From Cepaea nemoralis (lineage: Eukaryota; Mollusca; Gastropoda; Stylommatophora; Helicidae), in assembly GCA_014155875.1 (NCBI GenBank), contig JACEFZ010028122.1, positions 241,001 to 305,000 of the forward strand: a DNA stretch of 64,000 bases. The letters are read 5' to 3'. Positions 1 through 7,506 of this stretch are shown in pieces. Each line of letters begins with the position of its first letter. Position 1 is the stretch's first letter. The position numbers were made by a program, and so were the translations under genes. Under the pieces are notes generated by a model that did not search any database, was not told the DNA's origin, and was given only the letters and a program-made list of their open reading frames with translations.

Positions 1-1021
1 TGTACCACTCGAGCCAAAGTGCAGTAAGAACACAGGAAGGTATATCAGATATGTTTACAGTCAATACAGGAGTGAGGCAGGGATGTGTGCTCTCTTCCCT
101 GCTATTCAATATCTACATGGACAGAATTTCCAAAGAAGCAAGTCTCGACAGACCAGATTCAGAAAATTTAGAACTCTTTACTCCAGATGAAACAACTGAC
201 CCACAGGGAATAAATGAACTTCTATTTGCAGATGATCAGTACCTGTTTTACAGCGACGAGGGCAAACTACAAAATCATATTACTAATCTGAGTTCAACCT
301 GCAGCAGATACAATATGAGTATAAACACAGCCAAAACCGAAGTAATGCAAGTTAGCAGATCGCCAGGCCCACTAAGTATACAGATAAATAACACACCTCT
401 GAAACAAGTTAAAGAATTCAAATACCTTGGAAGTATGATCACAGAAGATGGCAGATTGGACAGAGAAATTGAAATCAGATGTCAAAAAGCTAGTGCACTT
501 ACATATCAACTATCACCCTTACTGAAACATCCAAACATACCCATGTCTGCAAAACGACAGATAATAAACAGCATATTCACACCAACCCTATGCTACCAAT
601 CTCAAACCTGGACTTTATCCAAATTACACCTTCGCAAAATCAACACCTGCGAAATGAGATGCCTGAGGAGAGCTGCCAACTTAACAATCCGAGACCGAGT
701 AAGAAATGTTACTATCAGACAGACTGTGGGATCAACACCTTGTGCCACATTTATTGAAAGACAGAAGATCAAGTGGTTTGGCCATGTTGTTAGAATGCAA
801 CATCAGCAACTACCATCACTGGCCTTACATCAAAGATCATCTGCGACGAGACCACGAGGACGTCCAAGAAGAAAATGGATTGACGACATCAGAGACATTG
901 TACAACCACACGGAATGACACTATCCAGTGCCGTCCACCGGGCGCTGGAACGCAAATTATTCCTCCCCACGACGCTTGACGGCAGAAGTGGAAGATGATG
1001 ATGATGATGATGATGATGATT
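1..1021 (+). mobile_element. RTE-like LINE, 3' portion cut by the window edge
   Basis: Non-LTR retrotransposon whose reverse transcriptase frame is already open at base 3, so the element starts upstream of the window. The frame ends at 998 and runs into a trinucleotide (ATG)n tail at 994-1021. Short tandem-repeat tails instead of poly(A) are usual for RTE-type LINEs. The clade is inferred from the C-terminal motifs and tail, not from a tree. The longer element at 51.3-54.0 kb is a relative with the same domain order and a different tail unit. Confidence 0.8.
3..998 (+). CDS. LINE reverse transcriptase, C-terminal half (partial)
   Basis: Encodes the palm and C-terminal parts of a LINE polyprotein that would copy its own RNA at a nicked target. 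Counting from the methionine at 51, GVRQGCVLS lies at residues 7-15 and the catalytic FADD box at about 59-62. A WFGHVVRM segment near residue 243 and RPRGRPRRKWIDDI near 270 form the basic C-terminal region typical of RTE-like LINEs. The frame has no internal stop. The N-terminal endonuclease lies outside the window. The methionine at 51 is internal to the protein, so I extend the frame to base 3. Confidence 0.8.
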   Translation, partial: YHSSQSAVRTQEGISDMFTVNTGVRQGCVLSSLLFNIYMDRISKEASLDRPDSENLELFTPDETTDPQGINELLFADDQYLFYSDEGKLQNHITNLSSTCSRYNMSINTAKTEVMQVSRSPGPLSIQINNTPLKQVKEFKYLGSMITEDGRLDREIEIRCQKASALTYQLSPLLKHPNIPMSAKRQIINSIFTPTLCYQSQTWTLSKLHLRKINTCEMRCLRRAANLTIRDRVRNVTIRQTVGSTPCATFIERQKIKWFGHVVRMQHQQLPSLALHQRSSATRPRGRPRRKWIDDIRDIVQPHGMTLSSAVHRALERKLFLPTTLDGRSGR

Positions 1022-1077
1022 CTTTTCATGCGCCTCGATTCACAGAGGAACGGGACTTCCTGCTGGTATTGTAGTAT

Positions 1078-1269
1078 TTAGTATTTAATGTTGGCTACGC
1101 ACGGCCTGCAAAAGGCTAGGGTGGTTTTCACCCCGATGCCGCAGCTCGTGCAGGCAACTGTGCCTCCCTCCTTCTTGAGACGCTCATTGTGCTTCCAACA
1201 GTATTCCCACATACACCGCCGCTCACACTGGCGCGCCGTCCCCAACAGTAGCCACCGACACGTGGTCAT
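1078..1269 (-). CDS. Short cysteine-rich ORF, unrecognised
   Basis: A 63-codon reverse-strand frame with eight cysteines. The spacing is C-x3-C-x4-C-x2-H-x12-C-x2-C-x10-C-x2-C, which resembles a small zinc-binding fold. I do not recognise the family. It lies just past the 3' tail of the LINE, in a GC-richer block (1085-1270) flanked by AT-rich DNA. It has no visible promoter or neighbouring gene on its strand. The regular Cys pairs argue mildly against chance, but it may be an exon-derived or transposon-derived fragment. Confidence 0.25.
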   Translation of the reverse strand: MTTCRWLLLGTARQCERRCMWEYCWKHNERLKKEGGTVACTSCGIGVKTTLAFCRPCVANIKY

Positions 1270-1357
1270 GGTGCGTATCCCTATATCTTATACATCTTTA
1301 ATTCCTGAATAATATATATGAATGCTACTACCGCGGGGGTCTGGTACTGGCTCTGAG

Positions 1358-1492
1358 TAGTATATCCGGAGTCAGAATGATTCTACAGAGGCTCGAACCT
1401 CTTGCGGGGGTCCGGTTCGAACCCTTGGGGCGAGAACCGACCCTACGCGCGAGTGTTAGGGTGGTGGTATCATTCTGACTCCGGATACACTA
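1358..1492. repeat. Inverted repeat with about 24-bp arms (MITE-like)
   Basis: Arm 1 at 1358-1382 and arm 2 at 1469-1492 are reverse complements with about one mismatch. They share the core TATCCGGAGTCAGAATGAT. The roughly 85-bp loop is GC-rich and holds two GGTTCGAAC-like motifs resembling a polymerase III B box. The block abuts the truncated start of the hAT copy at 1493. It could be a small MITE, a hairpin formed at a rearrangement junction, or a SINE remnant. Confidence 0.45.
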
Positions 1493-1495
1493 TTT

Positions 1496-2410
1496 CATCA
1501 GATCAAGAGGACTTAATCACACACAGTTCAAGGCATTACTTGATGATTTGGAAGCTGAACATTCCGATGTCCTGTACCACATCAGTGTTCGATGGCTGAG
1601 TCTCGGCAAAGTGTTGAGGCAAATGTGGGACCTCAGAGAAGAAATAGTGATGTTCCTAGAGATGAAGGGCGTTGAATGTGACTTTAATAGTAACATTGTC
1701 AATAAAGAGTGGAAGTTAGACTTTATGTTTGCCATTGGAATTAAGAAAAAGTTAAATAAACTGAATGTGAAACTTCAGGGCAATGGTGTGTTTGCACATG
1801 AATTGTATGTACATGCACAATCATTTCAGGTAAAAAACTCTCACTGTTCTCCAGACAAGCAAGCGAAAAACGGTTTTGTCACTTCCCTTTGTTGAAACAT
1901 TGAACCATTTCTGGTGAAATGACTGAAAAGTACAAAGCCCATTAAGATGCATTGACTGAAGAAATTGGATGGAGATTCCAAGATTTCAAGAACTTAGAGC
2001 CACAGTTCAGTATTCTCGGTTCCCCTTTTAGTGCAGAAGCTGATACAGCCACAGAGGACATACAGTTGGAGCTGCTTGACTTACACGCAGATCATGACAT
2101 GAAGGAGAAATTCAAGTCAGATGGTTTGCTTTATTTCTATGGATCTTTATCAGAAGAATCATTTTCTAACTTGAAAAACTTTGCAGCAAATCTTTTATCA
2201 TTGTTTGGATCAACCTACATTTGCGAACAAGCATTTTCTTGCTTGAGGATCAACAAATCTAAGAATAGGTGTTTATTGTCACAATGCAACTTGCATGCCT
2301 TCATGCGAATTTCAACAATTAAACTTTCTCCAGATTTCAAGAATGTTGTCAAAAATTGCAAGCAGTTACATACATCTCATTATAAATCAACAATAGTGGT
2401 GACAATGTAG
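1496..2410 (+). pseudogene. hAT transposase C-terminal region, GTF2IRD2/ZBED-like
   Basis: Two fragments in different frames (about 1496-1895 and 1952-2410) code for the end of a hAT (Charlie-type) transposase. The protein would cut and move the element. The first carries the LEAEHSDVLYH and VRWLSLGKVL segments. The second carries the dimerisation region FGSTYICEQAFSCLRINKSK, as in animal GTF2IRD2-like and ZBED-like transposase-derived proteins. A frameshift plus stops between 1890 and 1952 and the missing N-terminus make this a pseudogene. Confidence 0.75.
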
Positions 2411-2619
2411 TCGGGTTGTGTCTAAATTAAAGACATTTAATTTAATTTTTAAAAAAAATACAATTTATTATAATAAAAAATTGTAAAATCTTGTTAACAA
2501 ATTAGTAAAAGTTTTTGTCCATATTGTAAAATACAATGCATACGTGTATAAGTAAAATAAAATTGCAATAATTAGTTATTTTTACTGTTTAGTAACCTAT
2601 TTTTTAAAATTATTATTTC

Positions 2620-2852
2620 GCATATCCTTTACAGGACATTGCAGTCAACATCAGAATTTTTCAGCTGATTGTTGATTACTTAGCAAGATAACGCTGAGCA
2701 GTTTGCCATTGCTTTCTGAGCGACCAGCTCACATACCCAGTAAGTTACCAATGCGGTGAGAACCGCTACCGAATCTCGCGCAGTTTCGTTCCTTACGTGG
2801 ATATACGGGGTTAAGGAGAAAGTCGTTAATATCTAGGCCAAGGAGTCGGCTT
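2620..2852 (-). mobile_element. tRNA-derived SINE inside hAT copy 1
   Basis: Read on the minus strand, it starts with a GCCGGCTCC-like head with A-box-like CCTAGAGATTAACGAC. It continues through a degenerate B box and the conserved block AGCAATGGCAAACTACTG, and ends TGTCCTGTAAAGGATATGC. The same unit occurs at 12912, 38408, 46065, 53995 and 63643. The copy at 53995 keeps clear A and B boxes, which supports a tRNA origin. Here it is a passenger in the hAT 3' UTR. Confidence 0.7.
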
Positions 2853-2967
2853 AATAACTTATGAATAATTCATAATTACTTATTGTGATAGGTTGTTGTA
2901 AACAAAGTCCCCCAATAGCTTTACATTTGTCAATGTGGCCTACGTACAAAAAGTTTGCCCACCCATG

Positions 2968-3085
2968 CTAATTTGGTGTAATTTGCAGATGGGTTTACTT
3001 TTTCTTCAGGGTTTTCGTCTGCGGTGTTCTTGCGGTCTCTGCTTGACTGGTGTCCTTACTATATATAGTGTATACAGATTTTTTT

Positions 3086-3175
<90 letters not shown>

Positions 3176-3705
3176 GAACAAGATAGGGGACAGGAGAGGG
3201 ATGTGTGTGGTTAATTTCCTGTTCAGTTGTTGTGGCCCTAGGGGGCCAGTAAAAAAATGTTTGTACCCCTTATAGGGGTAAATAGTAAAAAACATTATCA
3301 TTTACATCGAAAGTATAAAAATAATATTTTAGAAATAAATATATAACTGAAAAGTTGACAATATAATGTAACTATTTAAAAATTAAAGACATCATTTTCT
3401 GTAAGACTTCTAGAAATGTTATATTTGTCTTAAAATCTTTACTACTGACTTGACCTCTTAATTGACAAAAGAATTTCAGAGTAGCTAAAAAGATATTTAA
3501 TGAAAATATATCATTTTTGTTGTTTCTTTTTTGAATAGAAGTAATTTCCCTTATAACATTATTAGGTGTTTATGTCCCCTATTCATTGCTTATCTGAGTG
3601 TCTTTCTTTTAGATATCTTGTAATTCCGCAGAATACTGTTGTTGTGATTCTTATTTTCTCCAGGTTTGGCATTAGTAACATAGAGTTGGTAGGTAGATAG
3701 CACGT
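2968..3705 (-). mobile_element. Degenerate reverse-strand RTE-like LINE pieces around a (TA)n tract
   Basis: 2968-3060 on the minus strand matches the segment just before the FADD box of the LINE at 53160-53230. 3590-3705 matches its post-catalytic region (53560-53640). The two pieces are not in the order expected for one LINE. Between them lie (TA)n (3089-3173) and about 400 bp of AT-rich DNA containing near-palindromes such as GGCCCTAGGGGGCC. The same arrangement recurs at 38763-39554 and 46423-50945. Confidence 0.6.
3089..3173. repeat. (TA)n microsatellite
   Basis: About 85 bp of alternating T and A. The equivalent tract is about 65 bp in the copy at 38818-38883 and about 15 bp in the copy near 46480. 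Reading frames across it (Tyr-Ile repeats) are artefacts. Confidence 0.95.
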
Positions 3706-3719
3706 TCTTATCGTCCTAT

Positions 3720-4330
3720 GATGTATAGGCTAGGTTCTGCGTCTGACCGTTGAGAAAATGGCAGGGTTGATCCAAAATCTGTCCAAAGAAGCTCAAAGAG
3801 CGGTGCTTCAGTTTCTTTCATTTGAAGAATGTCGACCAGTGGACATTCATCGAAGAATGCAGGCAGCGTACGGTAACAAATGTGTGTACCAGACACCAGT
3901 GACAGACTGGGCACGAATGTTTCGGAAAGGACGTCAGTTCACGATAGATCATCGACGGCCGGGTCAAGCGCATATAGTTGCAACAGAAAAAACCATCACC
4001 AAAATTGATGAGCAGTACAGAAGACCCGTTGTCTTAGCATATATTCGCTAGCGAAAGAATTTGATGTGTCAATTGGGACAATTCAAAAGGTCGCTTGTAA
4101 GAAACTGCAATATCGGAAGGTGTGTTTACAGTGGGTACCACGGATGTTGACCGACCACCAAAAAGAGGAACACATCGGATGGTGTTTGAACCACTTGGTG
4201 CGTTACAGAGTGGAGGGTGATGCATTTCTCTTCCACATAGTGGCAGGCGTTGAATCATAGTGTCATCATTTTTAGCTGATCAGAAAAAGAGAGAGCATGC
4301 AATAGAAGCATGCTAGATCACCAAAAACCT
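3720..4330 (+). mobile_element. mariner-family DNA transposon remnant A
   Basis: The frame 3758-4051 encodes an N-terminal helix-turn-helix region (FLSFEECRPVDIHRRMQAAY, then VTDWARMFRKGRQFT). This is typical of the mariner/SETMAR DNA-binding domain. After a frame change near 4050 the sequence continues with KEFDVSIGTIQK-like and WVPRMLTDHQK-like transposase segments and the region just before the first catalytic Asp (about 4066-4260). It then decays. The rest of the catalytic core is missing. Copy B at 41863-42800 overlaps it from about 4050 onward and supplies the C-terminal part. Confidence 0.75.
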
Positions 4331-4519
4331 AAAAGAATAGTGTAAATCACAACTTATATCTTAACATAGCAAAACCAAAGAAAGTGCGTACAGATAAAAA
4401 CTACTATGGAGAAAACAATATATGTTAATTAGGAAGATTTGGAGGTGGTGAAAAATTTCCAAAATCATGGGTTATTGATTACCTATATATATATTTATAT
4501 ATATATAAAACAGTCAAAT
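4331..4519. other. AT-rich spacer, nothing recognised
   Basis: AT-rich DNA with a short TATATA stretch near 4483-4506. No coding, tRNA-like or repeat signal that I can match elsewhere in the window. Confidence 0.5.
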
Positions 4520-4612
4520 GCAGTGGTCCTAGAAAAACTGTGAATGAAGAGGGAGTTGATGAAAGAAGTAAAGAGGCGGCAAGTGAAATATTTTGGCCAC
4601 GTTAAAAGACAT
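4520..4612 (+). pseudogene. LINE C-terminal fragment, left half (split by the gypsy element)
   Basis: One frame reads into RRQVKYFGHVKRH just before the 5' LTR. This is the YFGHV motif of RTE-like LINE C-termini. The continuation lies directly after the 3' LTR at 12605, starting with the duplicated bases GACAT. The gypsy element therefore interrupted a LINE 3' end. Confidence 0.65.
4608..4612 (+). repeat. Target-site duplication, left copy (GACAT)
   Basis: The five bases GACAT immediately before the 5' LTR recur at 12605-12609 immediately after the 3' LTR. Five bp is the usual duplication length for Ty3/gypsy integrases. Confidence 0.85.
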
Positions 4613-5113
4613 TGTCAGAGTCCGACAGGGGACAGCGATGCAGGGACATCGTTACGACCGCCAGGCGACTTAGCTCCCAGTAAGGGATGCAACAACTTCG
4701 TTGCGCCGCCAGGCAAATAGGAGTTATCGGCCTGCGAGATCGCTGGCTGACCAGCGGTCAGGCCGCCAACGCAAGACGCACGCCTGCCACGTGACGTCAC
4801 GTCAGGCAGGAGGCAAGTTGCGAACCAGGTCCAGACAGCTCTGGGACACGGAACATGACGGACGTGTGAGAAAGGCGTTGTATGGTTTCTGTATTGAAAG
4901 GCGAGTGTCTGGACATCTTGCGAGTCAGACTTGTGACTGTATTGTGGATGTAAGTTGTAAAGTATCCATTATATGTATTTGTGATCATCGTTCTGTATTT
5001 GATATGTTAATAAATCCACCGAACGATGTGTCGTTGAGTCTTACGTCAAATCACGTTGTATTTGTACTGTCTCACACTTGTTAGGAAAGCGAGCCAAGTT
5101 TAAGACCCTGACA
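4613..5113 (+). repeat. 5' LTR of element 1
   Basis: 501 bp, beginning TGTCAG and ending CTGACA, a 6-bp terminal inverted repeat with the canonical TG...CA ends. It contains AATAAA at about 5009-5014, a likely polyadenylation signal, and a perfect GTGACGTCAC palindrome near 4791. It matches 12103-12604 except A versus T near 4752 and one extra T near 12471. Confidence 0.92.
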
Positions 5114-5123
5114 TGTGTGAACG

Positions 5124-5140
5124 TGGAGGGCTCGTCCAGC
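5124..5140 (+). promoter_or_regulatory. Possible primer-binding site
   Basis: TGGAGGGCTCGTCC starts 10 nt after the LTR. It resembles the proline-tRNA primer-binding sequence known from other LTR elements (TGGGGGCTCGTCC), apart from one or two changes. The 10-nt offset is larger than usual, so this is tentative. Confidence 0.35.
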
Positions 5141-5342
5141 TTTAATTTAGTTATATTTGAACGTGAATAGCTTGTCCTTGTTGAACGTTTAATTTAATTA
5201 GATTTAAACTTAAATGTGATCATGGAAGGCTCATTTTGATTGTTACTACATTATTTAAACATGTGTAAGACCATTTGTAAACGTACAATGCATACATTCT
5301 GTTTGATCCTGTAAGCGTGTAAAACATTTGTGATTTGTGAAA

Positions 5343-5410
5343 CTTGTCACCGTTTTGACCTTGTCGACATTGTGATCTTGTCGCCATTTTGACCTTGTCG
5401 CCATCTTGTA
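5343..5410 (+). repeat. 17-bp tandem repeat, four units
   Basis: Four consecutive 17-bp units of the form CTTGTCRMCRTTKTGAY, each with one to four differences, in the leader of element 1. Confidence 0.75.
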
Positions 5411-5946
5411 AACTTGATGTCTATGTCCTTACTGAATGTCATCTTGATGTAAGTGATGTGTCATCAATGTTGTAGAGTGTTAAGATACTTGTAGATTGTC
5501 TTTGTGAATTGAGTTTGTGGAACGCGAAAAGTGTTTGGAAAGAAAGTAACGTGTATTGTAAAAAAATTGTTGACGGACAAACTTACGACATACAATTATA
5601 CTCAACGCCATACAAACCTAATCAACACTTAGTGACAAGCAGGCACACACCAACAAATAGACGCTAATTTATCTTCTTCCAAAATAAAAGCAGGTTTTTC
5701 CGTACCATCCGAAACCTTGCCGTAGAGGTCATTTGTAGTCTGAGGTAGCGACCCTACAGTTCCTAGCCCGATTTCCAACCGTTCTTCACCGCATCCAGGG
5801 CACTTGAGTATACTTTTTCCTTTTCGTATACTTTAAAAATGCATTTTTAGGCACATATCGTCCATATAAACAGATTGTAACTTGTTGATTACTAACCACT
5901 TATAATATATTGAGTGTGGCTGGTATTTCATTGACATTTTTCCATC

Positions 5947-7056
5947 ATGTCTTCATTATTTGATTTCATTGATATGGGGATAAAATTACAGTTACATGGT
6001 GATGAATTAACACAATGGAGTGAGAAGAAATACTCTGAATACTGTGAACGCGAAGAAAGAGCAGCTGAAAGAGCTCTTAAGCAGGCAGAAGCAGAAAGAA
6101 CTGCCAAGCAAGTAGAGGCAGACACAGCCTTAAAGCAAGCAGAATTGTCTGAAAAGACAAAGCAAGCCGAATTGGAACTGGCTGCAAAGACAAAGCAATC
6201 TGAGATAGATAGTGAGTTGAAAAAGGCGGAAATAGCAGCTCAGAGTAAGAGAGAAGAACTGGAGTTACAGTTGAAGATAAAACAACTTGACACTGAGACT
6301 GCCATTAACAAAGAGTCTAAGAAATCTGAGAGACTGGAGAAAGAAAACCAGTATAAGAAATATCAAGGTATTGTACGTAATTATACCTCGGGTGACTGCA
6401 TTGCAGCCTTTACCCAAAATTTTGAAACTTTAATGGAACATTATCAAGTTCCACTGTCTGAATGGAATATTGTGTACATGAGGAGTTTGTCAGGGGAACC
6501 TCTTAAAGTTATTGAAACCATCCCCAAAGACCTCAGAAAAGATTACCATTATCTGAAATCTAAGATTATGGCACATTTTATGTTAGATGAGGCAGGTTAC
6601 AGAGAACAGTTCAGTAAATTGAGCCCAAAACCGACTCAAACGTTCTCTGACTACCTCTGCTTAGTCCGAGATATTTTCACCAAATGGACGTCAGCAGCCA
6701 AAATTGAAAAAAGTTATCAGAGATTGGAAGATCTAATTATTAGAGACAAAATTGTGTCATCTATTCCTTCAGCCTTTGCTAAATTTTTGTTAGAGAATGA
6801 ATGCTCTAGTGTGGATGAAATTGAAAGACGGGGTTCGGCTTACTACACAGCCAACAAACATTGCTTTGCTACTGAAGATACTAACATTAACTTTGTAGCA
6901 GCGGCTAATTATGACAAACAACCCTATAGTAGGCAGAAATTTCGTAAGCCTACCTCTGAGAAGTTATATCATTGCGATTATTGTAATATTCTCATCATCA
7001 GAGTGAGATGTGTGATAAAAACCCTCGTTACAAGACGTACTTACAACACAGGGTAA
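5947..7056 (+). CDS. gag: Gag of element 1, frame lost before the zinc knuckles
   Basis: Structural protein that would form the intracellular particle around the element RNA. Residues about 35-135 are a highly charged coiled coil built on Lys-Gln-Ala-Glu repeats. Residues about 140-310 are a helical capsid-like region (LSGEPLKVIETIP, LIIRDKIVSSIPSAFAKFLL) resembling the SCAN/Gmr1-type capsid C-terminal fold. SCAN domains are thought to derive from such elements. The ATG at 5947 is the first in-frame start after the leader and gives the same N-terminal pattern (WSEK motif) as element 2. The frame shifts near 6985-6992, so the last about 20 residues (ILIIRVRC onward) are not the native C-terminus. 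Confidence 0.8.
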   Translation: MSSLFDFIDMGIKLQLHGDELTQWSEKKYSEYCEREERAAERALKQAEAERTAKQVEADTALKQAELSEKTKQAELELAAKTKQSEIDSELKKAEIAAQSKREELELQLKIKQLDTETAINKESKKSERLEKENQYKKYQGIVRNYTSGDCIAAFTQNFETLMEHYQVPLSEWNIVYMRSLSGEPLKVIETIPKDLRKDYHYLKSKIMAHFMLDEAGYREQFSKLSPKPTQTFSDYLCLVRDIFTKWTSAAKIEKSYQRLEDLIIRDKIVSSIPSAFAKFLLENECSSVDEIERRGSAYYTANKHCFATEDTNINFVAAANYDKQPYSRQKFRKPTSEKLYHCDYCNILIIRVRCVIKTLVTRRTYNTG

Positions 7057-7145
7057 ATCAACAAAATCAGGAGCGTGAAACCTTCAAAGGGTTGACTAAA
7101 TGTTTTCTCTGTAAGGCGTTCGGACACCATCGGAGGGATTGCTGA
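6985..7145 (+). pseudogene. Out-of-frame nucleocapsid zinc-finger region of element 1
   Basis: In a third frame, offset from gag, the sequence carries SEMCDKNPRYKTYL and then a CX2CX4HX4C knuckle (CFLCKAFGHHRRDC). It ends in TGA at 7143. After that the coding signal returns to the gag frame (from 7141, acidic DSSASEEEE stretch). Two opposite frame changes about 150 bp apart thus isolate the RNA-binding fingers. Element 2 has the same module in one continuous frame, so the break is specific to this copy. Confidence 0.7.
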
Positions 7146-7506
7146 GGGCAGGCAGATGACCAAAAAAGCAAATGCCGCCTTGTATGATAGTTCCGCGTCT
7201 GAAGAAGAAGAGCCAGAGAAACATCCTGTGAACTCAGCACAGGCTGTTGACATATTCAACGCAAACAAATGCTATGTTTGTAATACTTTCTATGAAGATG
7301 GTATTTTAAAATGCGGTCATACCATCCCTATTGCCAATGAAGAAGCTAATTCGGTAATAGGTTCAAAGGGCAGAATAAACATCCATCACGGATATGTAAA
7401 TGGCAAATATGCTACAGTCCTTCGCGACACAGGAAGTACAATCATTGGCCTTGAAAAGAACGTTCATATTGCCTACAGATTACACAGGCAGGCACGTAAC
7501 ATGTAG
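7141..7506 (+). CDS. Protease N-terminal fragment of element 1
   Basis: Aspartic protease region that would process the polyprotein. Counting from the methionine at 7156, a second Cys cluster (CYVC...CGH) lies at residues 39-55. The active-site motif RDTGST puts the catalytic Asp at residue 91. The frame leaves the protease sequence near 7465-7480 and ends at 7506. The protease continues in the pol frame with HVTCRTFSG and IIIGNLPEV, so one more frame change separates the two protease halves. Element 2 has the variant DSG at the same place. Confidence 0.7.
   Translation, partial: AEGRQMTKKANAALYDSSASEEEEPEKHPVNSAQAVDIFNANKCYVCNTFYEDGILKCGHTIPIANEEANSVIGSKGRINIHHGYVNGKYATVLRDTGSTIIGLEKNVHIAYRLHRQARNM

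Larger units (their letters stand above)
1493..2967 (+). mobile_element. hAT transposon copy 1, 5' truncated, with a SINE in its 3' UTR
   Basis: This matches the second half of the fuller copy at 61051-63967, beginning at the shared sequence around 1495 (62547 in the other copy). The 3' terminus around 2951-2967, GTTTGCCCACCC, is the complement of the other copy's 5' end GGGTGGGCAAAC. It therefore represents the terminal inverted repeat. A SINE is embedded at 2620-2852. The 5' half is absent and replaced by the inverted-repeat block. Confidence 0.75.
5114..5946 (+). other. 5' untranslated leader of element 1
   Basis: 833 bp between the LTR and gag without a convincing ORF. It contains a 17-bp tandem repeat (four units, 5343-5410) built on CTTGTCGCCATTTTGAC. 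Packaging or dimerisation signals are often placed here in LTR elements. That role is only an inference. Confidence 0.6.

Noticed and set aside
2935..3174. Membrane protein suggested by a hydrophobic 79-codon frame ending in Tyr-Ile repeats
   Set aside because: The frame is antisense LINE sequence followed by (TA)n.
4615..4800. Minus-strand frame present in both LTRs (also 12105-12290)
   Set aside because: Identical because the LTRs are identical. No homology or motif.
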